Assembly: GCF_040702995.1 (NCBI RefSeq)
Contig: NZ_CP159992.1
Location: 1,451,501-1,515,500 of the forward strand
DNA: 64,000 bases
Origin: Paenibacillus sp. AN1007
GTDB taxonomy: Bacteria > Bacillota > Bacilli > Paenibacillales > Paenibacillaceae
Direction: 5' to 3'
The position numbers and the translations under genes were made by a program. Positions 24,540 through 33,033 of the stretch are shown piece after piece. Under the pieces are notes generated by a model. It was given only the letters and a program-made list of their open reading frames with translations, searched no databases and was not told the origin of the DNA. Every line of letters starts with the position of its first letter. Position 1 is the first letter of the stretch.

Positions 24540-26296
24540 AGATACAAGGCATCAATGGAGCTGCAGGCATCGCCATCGGCAAAGCATTTGTCCTGCCCAG
24601 CTGGGAATGGGACCTGCCCGATCAGAAGATGGATTCGGTGGATCTCGCCCAGGAATTCGAACGGCTGTACGAGGGGATACGGACATCGAAGGATGAGATT
24701 GAATATATCAAAAACGAGTTCAAGGAAGTTGTGGGTCCAGAGGAATCCAGCATCTTTGATGCTCATCTGGCCATCCTCGAAGATCCGGTTTTCATGAACG
24801 AAATTCGCGGTATTATCGAACGTCAGTACAAAGCGGCAGAGGTTGCGGTAAAAGAAGCGATAGACCATTTTGTCACCATGTTTGACCTGCTGGAGGACGA
24901 ATATATGAAGGAACGGGCGATCGACATCAAGGATGTCGGCAACCGCCTGCTTAAACATCTGCTGGGTGCCCCGGAGATTACGCTGCCTTCAGATACGCAG
25001 CCTTATATTCTCGTTGCCAAAGAACTTTCGCCATCGCAGCTGGCCCATCTCAATCCAAGCTATGTTCTGGGGATTGTAACCCTGATTGGCGGTAAGACGT
25101 CTCACTCGGCTATTATGGCGCGTGCACTCGGCATTCCTCTCGTTTCTGGACTTGAAGCGAGTCTTGGCATGCCGGTAGAGACGGGAGACATGCTGGTAGT
25201 GGATGGCGATAACGGTCTGGTATTTACGGAGCCGGACCGCAAAACCATTGAACGATACACTATGCTGCGCAGTAAGGAGCTGAAGAAAAAAGAACAGCTG
25301 CAGGTCCTTGCCACCGTGGATGCAGTGACCAAAGATGGGGCAGTGCTGCAGCTCGCTTCCAACATCAGTTCCGTGAAGGAACTGGATTTGGCGTTGAAGC
25401 ACGGAGCCAAAGGAGTAGGCTTGTTCCGAACCGAATTCCTCTATATGGACCGTGCTGCATTCCCCGGAGAACAGGAGCAGTATGAGGTATACCGGCTGGT
25501 GGCAGAGAAAACAGCAGGGCAGTCCGTTGTCATTCGTACTCTTGATATTGGGGGCGACAAACAGCTTGATTATTTCGAATTGCCTGAGGAAGACAATCCG
25601 TTTCTGGGGTATCGTGCCATTCGAATCAGTCTAGACCGCAAAGATCTGTTCAAAACACAGCTGACTGCCATCCTGCGCGCAAGCGCGGCAGGTAATGTGA
25701 AAATTATGTATCCGATGATTTCATCGGTCGAAGAGCTTCAGCAGGCTAATGAGGTCCTTCGGGAAGCGATGGCTGATCTCGATGAGCGCGGCTTGGCCTA
25801 TGATCGCAATATTCAGGTGGGCATCATGATTGAGGTTCCTGCAGCTGTGATGATTGCAGACCTGCTTGCGGAAGAAGCTGACTTTTTCAGTATCGGGACG
25901 AATGATCTGGTCCAATATGTACTGGCTGTAGACCGTATGAATGAACAGATTGCCCATATGTATCATCCGTATCATCCGGCGGTGCTGCGGATGCTGCGGA
26001 CGACTGTAGACGCTGCACATACGGCAGGCATTGACGTCAGTGTCTGTGGCGAGATGGCGGGGGACGAGCGTTCCATACCATTATGGCTTGAACTGGGAAT
26101 TCGTCACCTAAGCATGTCGCCTCAATCACTGCTGCGTGTGAAGCATCGGGTCTTGAATACAACTGCTGCGGAAGCTAAAGAGGAGGCCCGTAAATGCTTT
26201 GCTTTGAGAACGAGCAGCGATATCGAGGAGCGTTTGCAAATATTCAACGATGCAAGCGGCAGTCCTGACGATCACAGCGGCTCCAATGCATCTTGA
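24536..26296 (+). CDS. ptsI: PTS Enzyme I (phosphoenolpyruvate-protein phosphotransferase)
   Basis: A 586-residue Enzyme I of normal length that passes phosphate from PEP to HPr. The phospho-histidine is His190 in GGKTSHSAIMARALG. The PEP-binding barrel shows GVGLFRTEFLYMDR, RTLDIGGDK, FSIGTNDLVQYVLAVDR and SVCGEMAGD. Its four-base overlap with the EIICBA gene links it to one transporter. No HPr gene is in this operon; the only HPr relative in the window (43978) lacks the catalytic histidine. Whether it is the sole Enzyme I cannot be seen from here. Confidence 0.95.
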   Translation: MKIQGINGAAGIAIGKAFVLPSWEWDLPDQKMDSVDLAQEFERLYEGIRTSKDEIEYIKNEFKEVVGPEESSIFDAHLAILEDPVFMNEIRGIIERQYKAAEVAVKEAIDHFVTMFDLLEDEYMKERAIDIKDVGNRLLKHLLGAPEITLPSDTQPYILVAKELSPSQLAHLNPSYVLGIVTLIGGKTSHSAIMARALGIPLVSGLEASLGMPVETGDMLVVDGDNGLVFTEPDRKTIERYTMLRSKELKKKEQLQVLATVDAVTKDGAVLQLASNISSVKELDLALKHGAKGVGLFRTEFLYMDRAAFPGEQEQYEVYRLVAEKTAGQSVVIRTLDIGGDKQLDYFELPEEDNPFLGYRAIRISLDRKDLFKTQLTAILRASAAGNVKIMYPMISSVEELQQANEVLREAMADLDERGLAYDRNIQVGIMIEVPAAVMIADLLAEEADFFSIGTNDLVQYVLAVDRMNEQIAHMYHPYHPAVLRMLRTTVDAAHTAGIDVSVCGEMAGDERSIPLWLELGIRHLSMSPQSLLRVKHRVLNTTAAEAKEEARKCFALRTSSDIEERLQIFNDASGSPDDHSGSNAS

Positions 26297-26378
26297 ATGA
26301 TCTGAAGTTTTAACAGACGTATAATCCCTTTAAATTAATATATTCACTTTTGTACCACTTTTTACAAAAGATATCAAA

Positions 26379-26415
26379 AACCGCCATGCATTGGATTGCA
26401 TGGCGGTTCTTTTTA
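26379..26415. terminator. Bidirectional terminator between ptsI and the PfpI gene
   Basis: AACCGCCATGCA and TGCATGGCGGTT form a twelve-base stem followed by T residues on the plus strand, with A residues before it to serve the minus-strand gene. Confidence 0.88.
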
Positions 26416-26442
26416 TTGATCTCGAGTTTTCGATTTTTGTAT

Positions 26443-26991
26443 TCATGGCGTGCAGTTTTTATTTGAAGCTCTCGCAGCAAGTGCATCACAGAATGCTTTG
26501 CCGTAAGGGGGAAGATCCGGTGGCCGACGAGCGGAGATGATATGTCCGTCAACAACGACAGGTTCATCTTTCCATACTGCGCCTGCATTTTCCATGTCAT
26601 CCCGAATACCAGGCGTAGAAGTTACGGTAACCCCATCCAGGATTTTGGCAGAGATGAGCACCCACCCTGCATGGCAGATTTGTCCGATCGGTTTGCGGTC
26701 GGCATGCATTTCTTTGACCAGTTCGAGTACCTTGGGATAACGCCGTAATTTGTCAGGAGCCCAGCCGCCAGGGACCAGGATTCCATCATAGTCGGAGCTG
26801 TTCAGCTCTTCAAAACTGTATTCGGCTGCAGCGGGAACACCATATTTGCCGATGTAGGTTTTACCTTTTTGTTCACCGGCAAGATGCACTTCTGCACCCT
26901 CTTCACGAACACGGTGTACCGGATACCACAGCTCCAGATCCTCGAATTCTTCATCGACCAATGCAATGATTTTTTGCCCAGTTAATCTCAT
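26443..26991 (-). CDS. DJ-1/PfpI family protein
   Basis: A 182-residue class I glutamine-amidotransferase-like protein. The nucleophile elbow is QICHAGWVL with Cys106 and His107, the upstream acidic residue sits in DEEFEDLE, and ILVPGGWAPDKLRR is the usual oxyanion region. Members act as chaperone, deglycase or peptidase-like stress proteins; B. subtilis YraA/YfkM are relatives. Which activity applies is open. It is monocistronic and convergent with ptsI. Confidence 0.92.
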   Translation of the reverse strand: MRLTGQKIIALVDEEFEDLELWYPVHRVREEGAEVHLAGEQKGKTYIGKYGVPAAAEYSFEELNSSDYDGILVPGGWAPDKLRRYPKVLELVKEMHADRKPIGQICHAGWVLISAKILDGVTVTSTPGIRDDMENAGAVWKDEPVVVDGHIISARRPPDLPPYGKAFCDALAARASNKNCTP

Positions 26992-27237
26992 ATTTCAGCT
27001 CTCCTCCAGCAGTGATTTGTCATCTTGTGTCTTATATTGTACCAGATTCGCTGTGCTGCTTCATACAAGCGCATTTACCACCTGAATGGAACGTTTTCAA
27101 ACCAATCGAAACCAGCATTCGACAGCCTTGATCTGGGGACAGTGGTAATTTGTGCAACCTTTAGTTTACAGCAGGATTTAAGCCGAAATAGGTCGAATGG
27201 TACATACATAGAGATGAGATCGAATGAGGTGATGGTT

Positions 27238-27681
27238 GTGCGCAAGTCGTGCAGATGTGGACATGTAATGGAATTGGAATTAAGAACGGTGGTTTACGCC
27301 AAAAAAGTAGAAATACGAAACGTACCCGTCTTTGCGTGTGCGGACTGTATATCCTACGAAGTGCTTCAGCCGGTCAAAACGGATTTGACGGAATGTATCA
27401 GCAAACTTGGAGATCAGCCGGTGAAGCAGGACGTATCTTTTGGAGAGCAGAATGAGCTGGCCGATTTGTTTCATGAGCAGCTGCTTGCCTGGCCGGATGC
27501 ATCGGATCAGGAGATGGAGTATCGAATGAAAGAGGCCGTGGAAGAGCGGATTAATCTGCTGCTGGACATTATGGGCTGTGCACACAAAACAGGTGACAAG
27601 GCGTGGGCTGAAGATACGGAGCGCAGACTTGGCCAGTTATCCGGTTTTGTATGGCATGCGCATTTCTCAAATGCCGTCTAG
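27238..27681 (+). CDS. Zinc-finger-like protein of unknown function
   Basis: A 147-residue protein with an N-terminal CRCGH...CADC arrangement (CxC then CxxC, about 30 residues apart), a likely zinc ribbon, followed by a hydrophilic helical half (FHEQLLAWPDASDQEMEYRMKEAVEERINLLLDIMG). The long frame back to 27025 is not supported. GAGGTG at 27226-27231 sits six bases before GTG 27238, which I take as the start. I recognise no named family. It precedes ytxJ and ccpA on the same strand but ytxJ has its own promoter. Confidence 0.65.
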   Translation: MRKSCRCGHVMELELRTVVYAKKVEIRNVPVFACADCISYEVLQPVKTDLTECISKLGDQPVKQDVSFGEQNELADLFHEQLLAWPDASDQEMEYRMKEAVEERINLLLDIMGCAHKTGDKAWAEDTERRLGQLSGFVWHAHFSNAV

Positions 27682-27714
27682 TTTTGACGTGCGAAATGCT
27701 TGTTTTCATGAAAA

Positions 27715-27744
27715 TTGGATTTTTCGCTCACTTTTTGTTAAGAT
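27715..27744 (+). promoter_or_regulatory. Sigma-A promoter of ytxJ
   Basis: TTGGAT (27715-27720) and TAAGAT (27739-27744) are 18 bases apart, about 60 bases before the ytxJ start. Confidence 0.55.
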
Positions 27745-27804
27745 ATCGAAGAGTGAAAACGCTCAACACGGCGTTATGGCTGATTAAAGGGGGATGTATA
27801 ACGA

Positions 27805-28152
27805 ATGGCTGACATGACTAAAATGACAAGTATTGAACAGCTAAACTCCGCAGTGCAGGCGACGGAGGATCAACCCTTACTTCTATTCAAGCACAGCACC
27901 CGCTGTCCAATCAGTGCGCATGCTTATCAGGAGATGAATGATTATCTGCATAACTCTCCTAATGAAAGCGTGAAATACGGTATTATCTATGTGGTGGAAG
28001 ATCGCCCGGTATCTAACGAAGCCGCCGAGAGGCTGGGTGTTAAGCATGAATCTCCCCAAGTCATATTAATCAAAAATGGCACACCGGTATGGCATACTTC
28101 TCATTCGGAGATTACCAGCAGGAGGCTTGCTGACACTTTAAGTGAGGCTTAG
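27805..28152 (+). CDS. ytxJ: Bacillithiol-system protein YtxJ/BrxC
   Basis: A 115-residue thioredoxin-fold monothiol protein. Its single active cysteine is Cys34 in HSTRCPISAHAY, with cis-Pro in SPQVILI near residue 84. YtxJ (BrxC) proteins act as bacilliredoxin-type partners that remove bacillithiol from oxidised proteins, so the gene implies the host makes bacillithiol. It lies just before ccpA, as ytxJ lies beside ccpA in B. subtilis. Confidence 0.92.
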   Translation: MADMTKMTSIEQLNSAVQATEDQPLLLFKHSTRCPISAHAYQEMNDYLHNSPNESVKYGIIYVVEDRPVSNEAAERLGVKHESPQVILIKNGTPVWHTSHSEITSRRLADTLSEA

Positions 28153-28172
28153 AGCCTATTTTAATTGATTAA

Positions 28173-28181
28173 TGCTATAAT
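28173..28181 (+). promoter_or_regulatory. Extended -10 promoter of ccpA
   Basis: TGCTATAAT at 28173-28181 is an extended -10 element with no clear -35, about 64 bases before the ccpA start. Confidence 0.5.
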
Positions 28182-28244
28182 TTGTCGTAATATAAATCTT
28201 AATGAAAATGGAATGAAAATTTACTGGTAATGGAGCGAAGTACT

Positions 28245-29252
28245 GTGACGGTAACCATTTATGATGTGGCACGTGAAGCCGGAGTGTCTATGGCAACGGT
28301 ATCACGGGTAGTCAATAACAACCCTAATGTCAAACCGCAGACGCGGAAAAAAGTATACGAAGCAATTGAACGGCTCGGATATCGTCCTAATGCGGTAGCC
28401 CGGGGTCTGGCGAGCAAAAAAACAACGACGGTCGGAGTCGTTATACCGGACATTTCGAACTCGACCTTTGCGGAGATTGCCCGCGGAATCGAAGATATCG
28501 CGAATATGTATCATTACAATATTATTTTGTGTAATGCCGACAAGAAGAAGGAAAAAGAAATTCGCGTAATCAACACACTGCTCGAGAAACAAGTCGACGG
28601 ATTGCTCTTCATGGGCGGAACCGTAACGGATGAACATATTCAGGCGTTCCAGTCTGCAGCAGTGCCAATCGTATTGTGTGCTACGAGTGATGAGAAAGGC
28701 ACGTTCCCTTCCGTTGATATTGATCATGAGGCGGCCGCATTTGATGCAGTCAATACGCTGATCCGTCACGGTCACAAGGAAATTGCAATGATTAGTGGTA
28801 CGCTGCAGGACCCGGCTAACGGTTTTGCCCGTTTCCAAGGTTACAAGAAGGCTCTGGAAGCAGCGGGGATCGAGTACCAGGAGGATCTGGTACGCATCGG
28901 TAACTACCGTTATGAGTCTGGTGTAGAAGCTATGAAATATTTCCTTGGATTGAAGAAAAAGCCGACGGCTATCTTTGCTGCAACGGATGAAATGGCAATT
29001 GGTGCGATTCACAGCATTCAGGATGACGGCCTGAAAGTACCGGATGATTTCTCTATCATTAGTGTGGATAACATCCGTATGGCTTCCATGGTACGTCCGC
29101 AGTTAACGACGGTTGCTCAGCCAATGTACGATCTTGGCGCGGTTGCGATGCGTTTGCTGACCAAATTGATGAAGAAAGAAAATGTGGAGAATCCGAGAGT
29201 GATTCTGCCTCATGAAACGATTCTTCGTCTGTCTGTAAGTCACGCCGGTTAA
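28245..29252 (+). CDS. ccpA: Catabolite control protein A
   Basis: A 335-residue LacI/GalR regulator that, bound to HPr-Ser-P or Crh-Ser-P, represses or activates genes at cre sites. The helix-turn-helix is [20 protein letters not shown], the hinge helix [16 protein letters not shown], and the long run of CcpA-specific segments ([54 protein letters not shown]) separates it from other LacI members. GTG 28245 after GGAG fits the known CcpA N-terminus; ATG 28230 has no site. A hairpin terminator follows. Confidence 0.95.
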   Translation: MTVTIYDVAREAGVSMATVSRVVNNNPNVKPQTRKKVYEAIERLGYRPNAVARGLASKKTTTVGVVIPDISNSTFAEIARGIEDIANMYHYNIILCNADKKKEKEIRVINTLLEKQVDGLLFMGGTVTDEHIQAFQSAAVPIVLCATSDEKGTFPSVDIDHEAAAFDAVNTLIRHGHKEIAMISGTLQDPANGFARFQGYKKALEAAGIEYQEDLVRIGNYRYESGVEAMKYFLGLKKKPTAIFAATDEMAIGAIHSIQDDGLKVPDDFSIISVDNIRMASMVRPQLTTVAQPMYDLGAVAMRLLTKLMKKENVENPRVILPHETILRLSVSHAG

Positions 29253-29314
29253 GCTGCGGCATTAAGCAGTAGAAAGGGAGAAGGAATTCTCTCTACATAA
29301 CGTTTAGTTGTGCA

Positions 29315-29337
29315 GAAGCTCCGGAAACGGAGCTTTT
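29315..29337 (+). terminator. Terminator after ccpA
   Basis: AAGCTCCG and CGGAGCTT form a stem with a GAAA loop, followed by T residues. Confidence 0.8.
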
Positions 29338-29412
29338 GTGCTGAAAACTGCTTTTGGGCAGGATATGACTTGTTCTCATATCAAGAGGATCGGAAACAGG
29401 GAGGATACAGCA

Positions 29413-30108
29413 ATGCGTGAAACGATAGGTATTATAGGCGCTATGGATGAAGAAGTAGAGCTTTTGCTCCAGGGCATGAAGCAGCAGGAGACGGTGAAAC
29501 AGACCGGCATTACCTATGCTGCTGGTGAATGGCTTGGCAAGCAGATCGTTGTATGCAAGTCAGGCGTAGGGAAAGTAAATGCGGCGGTAACTACCCAGAT
29601 TCTGATTGATCGCTTTCAAGTGGATCATGTCATCTTCACAGGTGTTGCCGGAGCCGTTCATCCAGAGCTGAACATTGGGGATATGGTGATTTCTTCGGTA
29701 TGCGTGCAGCATGACATGGACGTCACGCCGCTGGGATTCGCACGTGGAGTGATTCCGTATCAGGAGACCTCGGCATTTCCGGCTGAGCCTTCGCTAATTA
29801 AGCTGGCCGAAGAGGCGTGTAAAGCCCAGGGAGCGCATTACTGGATAGGCAAGGTGCTGTCAGGGGATCAGTTTATTGCCAGCAAAGAGACCGTAAATAT
29901 GCTCTTTACAGAGATGGATGGAGCTTGTGCCGAGATGGAGGGGGCAGCCGTTGCTCAGGTATGTTATATGAACCGTGTACCTTTCGTTGTGCTGCGCAGC
30001 ATGTCTGACAAAGCTGATGGTTCCGCACATGTAAACTTTGCCGAGTTTACAGTACAGTCCTCTCAGCGTTCCCACCGCATTGTTGCGCATATGCTCGAAC
30101 ATATGTGA
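29413..30108 (+). CDS. mtnN: 5'-methylthioadenosine/SAH nucleosidase
   Basis: A 231-residue MTAN that cleaves adenine from methylthioadenosine and S-adenosylhomocysteine in methionine salvage and the activated methyl cycle. GIIGAMDEEVELL carries the first catalytic Glu, GVGKVNAAVTTQILID and FTGVAGAVHPELNIGD the phosphorylase-like core, EMEGAAVAQ the ribose-binding Glu and RSMSDKAD the catalytic Asp. ATG 29413 follows GGGAGG. It has its own terminator downstream. Confidence 0.95.
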   Translation: MRETIGIIGAMDEEVELLLQGMKQQETVKQTGITYAAGEWLGKQIVVCKSGVGKVNAAVTTQILIDRFQVDHVIFTGVAGAVHPELNIGDMVISSVCVQHDMDVTPLGFARGVIPYQETSAFPAEPSLIKLAEEACKAQGAHYWIGKVLSGDQFIASKETVNMLFTEMDGACAEMEGAAVAQVCYMNRVPFVVLRSMSDKADGSAHVNFAEFTVQSSQRSHRIVAHMLEHM

Positions 30109-30165
30109 TCTTCGACACCTAGACAAAGCTGTAAGGCCATATAAGCCTCATAGGCCAAAACACAA

Positions 30166-30229
30166 ACAAACCGCCTTACAGATCGCTTTCCATTACGCTG
30201 GAGAACGGTCTGCAGGACGGTTTTTGTAT
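30166..30229 (+). terminator. Terminator after mtnN
   Basis: AAACCG-C...CAGA pairs with TCTG...GACGGTTT in a long, interrupted hairpin followed by TTTTTG. Confidence 0.6.
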
Positions 30230-30251
30230 GTATTCGTTCCACATCATTCTT

Positions 30252-30884
30252 TTAATACATAAATCGATGGCGGAAGCGCACGCGGTCAAACTGTTCTTCC
30301 GAGGTCATAGGAACCTTACTTCCAATGCGAACCATTAGGCAGTTTGCAGGGTGAGAGCAGATCTCGGGATCATCTGTAGCATACCAGGTCATATCAATGT
30401 TTTGCATCAGCCGCTCCATCATTTTTCGGTAATCCCATACCGTCAGTCCGCTTCCCTTCAGGTCCCAGTGCCAGTAATATTCTGTCGTGAAAATAATATA
30501 GTTTTCCATATATTTGTCTTCCATGGCCGTAAGCAGCATTTCACGTCCAACCCCGAGGGAGCGATAGTCATCTGCGACTTCAATGGCTCCAAGCTCAATA
30601 AGGTCCGTCATATTGCCTTCAGACCAGCGTTCGCATTCATCAGCATAATGAAAAGTAACATATCCGATGATTATTTCATTTTCATGTGCAATGATAATTC
30701 GCCCCTCTGGTAATCCGGCAATCTCGGCAAGGGCTTCCTGCTGATCGGCCGGGCGCCGAAAGGCATCCAGATCTGAATGGAAAGCCATGCTCGTAATCTG
30801 TTCTGCAGGCACAGGACCCTCAACGGTAATTCGGCGGCCGGACTTGAGAATGGAACGTATATGATGCTCCTTGATATGCTCCAT
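30252..30884 (-). CDS. acuA: Acetoin-utilisation acetyltransferase AcuA
   Basis: A 210-residue GNAT protein. IIAHENEIIIGYVTFHYADECERW and LGAIEVADDYRSLGVGREMLLTAM give the acetyl-CoA loop, and YYWHWDLKGSGLTVWDYRKMM is specific to AcuA. In B. subtilis AcuA acetylates the active-site lysine of AcsA and shuts the enzyme off. The gene is divergent from acsA exactly as in Bacillus, but the acuB and acuC genes that normally follow are missing here; mtnN lies downstream on the other strand. Confidence 0.93.
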   Translation of the reverse strand: MEHIKEHHIRSILKSGRRITVEGPVPAEQITSMAFHSDLDAFRRPADQQEALAEIAGLPEGRIIIAHENEIIIGYVTFHYADECERWSEGNMTDLIELGAIEVADDYRSLGVGREMLLTAMEDKYMENYIIFTTEYYWHWDLKGSGLTVWDYRKMMERLMQNIDMTWYATDDPEICSHPANCLMVRIGSKVPMTSEEQFDRVRFRHRFMY

Positions 30885-31154
30885 GGTTCATACCCCTCTC
30901 TCCCCCTACTTATAACAAAAAACCAAAAAAATGAAAAGCCATAGACGATGTTTGATTAAATTTGATATAATTGCGTTGACAAAAATTGTTCACAATTCAA
31001 TACCATTTTACGTGCATCGGTTGGTAAAGGCAGTACATGATGAGAATTTCTCTCTCTACTAATGTAAGCGCTAACTGGAAGTTCAGTCAACACAAAGGCA
31101 ATACGAATGAACCCTGAAGGGAATCGAATGTCGAGTTGAAGGAGGCTGGCAAGC
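30885..31154. promoter_or_regulatory. acuA-acsA divergent promoter region with cre-like site
   Basis: ATGTAAGCGCTAACTG at 31062-31077 matches the CcpA cre consensus at 14 of 16 positions, with the central CG and both half-sites. TTGACA is present near 30976, followed by AATTGT-TC-ACAATT, a separate six-base dyad that may be another operator. The cre position before acsA agrees with CcpA repression known in B. subtilis. Exact transcription starts cannot be set. Confidence 0.6.
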
Positions 31155-32879
31155 ATGAGTCAAGCACATAATGAGATGCTGCAAACGGTGGTGTCTGAAT
31201 CGAATCTGGGCGATTACACGGAAGCCAGAAGCCGGTTCGATTGGGAAACGGTAGAAAGGCACTTTACGTGGCACGCCAGCGGAAAAGTGAATATGGCACA
31301 TGAGGCGATTGATCGCCATGTTCTGGAAGGAAGAGGCGGGAAGACGGCACTGCTGTACAGCGATGCTTCCCGAGAGGAAGCTTATACCTTCGCTGATCTG
31401 AGCGAGCAGTCCAGTCGTTTCGGGAATGTACTGCGTAAGTACGGCATAGCCAAAGGAGATCGTGTCTTCATTTTTATGCCGCGGAGTCCGGAGCTCTATT
31501 TCAGTCTGCTCGGTATTTTGAAGGTGGGCGCTGTAGCGGGGCCTTTATTCGAGGCTTTCATGGAAACGGCAGTGAAGGATCGGCTGGAGGACAGCGGTGC
31601 TGCTGCACTTGTGACCACGCCGGAGCTGCTCGGACGGATCAAACGTGCCGAACTGCCTGAGCTGAAACATATCTTTGTCGTTGGTGGCGGCCCACAGACA
31701 GAAGCAGGACTGATTGATTTTGATGCGGAGATGGCTGCGGCTTCGGATGATATAGAGGTAGAATGGCTGACGCGTGAAGACGGATTGCTGATTCATTACA
31801 CTTCAGGTTCTACTGGGAAACCAAAGGGAGTATATCACGTTCAGAACGCGATGATTCAGCATTATTATACAGGTAAGGTTGTACTAGACCTGCGCGAAAA
31901 CGATGTGTACTGGTGCACCGCCGATCCAGGCTGGGTAACAGGTACCTCCTATGGTATTTTCGCTCCTTGGTTGAACGGCGTAACGAATGTGATCCGTGGG
32001 GGGCGTTTCAGTCCACAGGATTGGTACAGTACCATTGAGAAAAACAAGGTAAGTGTATGGTACAGTGCTCCCACGGCATTCCGTATGCTGATGGGGGCAG
32101 GAGACGAGACGATTGCCCAGCATGATTTGAGCAGTTTGCGCCATGTCATGTCGGTAGGGGAACCGCTGAATCCGGAGGTCGTACGTTGGGGTTGGAAGGC
32201 GTACGGGCAGCGAATTCATGATACGTGGTGGATGACCGAGACGGGAGCACAATTGATCTGCAACTACCCAGGCATGCCGATTAAGCCGGGTTCGATGGGG
32301 CGCCCCCTGCCGGGGATCGAAGCGGCAATTATCGATGATCGTGGACAGGAGCTGCCGCCATACAGCATGGGCAATCTGGCCATTCGTACACCTTGGCCAT
32401 CAATGATGGCCAAGATCTGGAACAATCCAGCCAAATATGAAGAATATTTCAGACTTACAGGCTGGTATGTATCCGGGGATTCGGCGTACATGGATGAGGA
32501 CGGATACTTCTGGTTCCAGGGACGCATTGATGATGTCATTAACTCCTCTGGCGAGCGGATTGGTCCGTTTGAAGTGGAGAGCAAACTGGTAGAGCATCCA
32601 GCGGTTGCTGAGGCTGGTGTCATCGGCAAACCGGATGTAACACGTGGCGAGATCATTAAGGCGTTTGTCGCACTCCGTGAGGGGTATGAGGCCACACCTG
32701 AATTGAAGGAAGAGATCTATCGATTTGTAAAAGAAGGCTTGTCGGCTCACGCGGCACCGCGTGAGATTGAATTTAAGGAGAAGCTGCCAAAGACACGTTC
32801 AGGCAAGATCATGCGCCGTGTATTGAAGGCATGGGAGCTTGATCTGCCGACGGGTGACTTGTCTACAATTGAGGACTAA
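31155..32879 (+). CDS. acsA: Acetyl-CoA synthetase
   Basis: A 574-residue AMP-forming enzyme that converts acetate, CoA and ATP to acetyl-CoA in the cytoplasm. The P-loop-like LLIHYTSGSTGKPKGVYH, the DTWWMTETG core, the hinge GWYVSGDSAYMDEDGYFWFQGRIDDVINSSGERIGPFEVE and the C-terminal PKTRSGKIMRRVL with catalytic Lys551 are all intact. Lys551 is the predicted target of AcuA. AAGGAGG precedes the ATG and a cre-like site lies upstream. It ends in a strong bidirectional terminator. Confidence 0.95.
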   Translation: MSQAHNEMLQTVVSESNLGDYTEARSRFDWETVERHFTWHASGKVNMAHEAIDRHVLEGRGGKTALLYSDASREEAYTFADLSEQSSRFGNVLRKYGIAKGDRVFIFMPRSPELYFSLLGILKVGAVAGPLFEAFMETAVKDRLEDSGAAALVTTPELLGRIKRAELPELKHIFVVGGGPQTEAGLIDFDAEMAAASDDIEVEWLTREDGLLIHYTSGSTGKPKGVYHVQNAMIQHYYTGKVVLDLRENDVYWCTADPGWVTGTSYGIFAPWLNGVTNVIRGGRFSPQDWYSTIEKNKVSVWYSAPTAFRMLMGAGDETIAQHDLSSLRHVMSVGEPLNPEVVRWGWKAYGQRIHDTWWMTETGAQLICNYPGMPIKPGSMGRPLPGIEAAIIDDRGQELPPYSMGNLAIRTPWPSMMAKIWNNPAKYEEYFRLTGWYVSGDSAYMDEDGYFWFQGRIDDVINSSGERIGPFEVESKLVEHPAVAEAGVIGKPDVTRGEIIKAFVALREGYEATPELKEEIYRFVKEGLSAHAAPREIEFKEKLPKTRSGKIMRRVLKAWELDLPTGDLSTIED

Positions 32880-32961
32880 TCAAGCAAGATAGTACTGATT
32901 GGGGAATTCCAAGATTCATTTTAAAGACCAGCCACCGGATATACACACACCAAAACACAAG

Positions 32962-33002
32962 AAAAGCCGCATGCCAGTGTAATCACTGAACATGCGGCTT
33001 TT
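32962..33002. terminator. Bidirectional terminator between acsA and the PBP gene
   Basis: AAAAGCCGCATG and CATGCGGCTTTT form a twelve-base stem with an inner CAGTG/CACTG hairpin; A and T runs serve both strands. Confidence 0.9.
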
Positions 33003-33033
33003 GATCATGTTATGATATGCGTTTGCCATGGAA

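Noticed and set aside
27752-27768. cre site before ytxJ
   Set aside because: The left half TGAAAACGCT fits but the right half does not.
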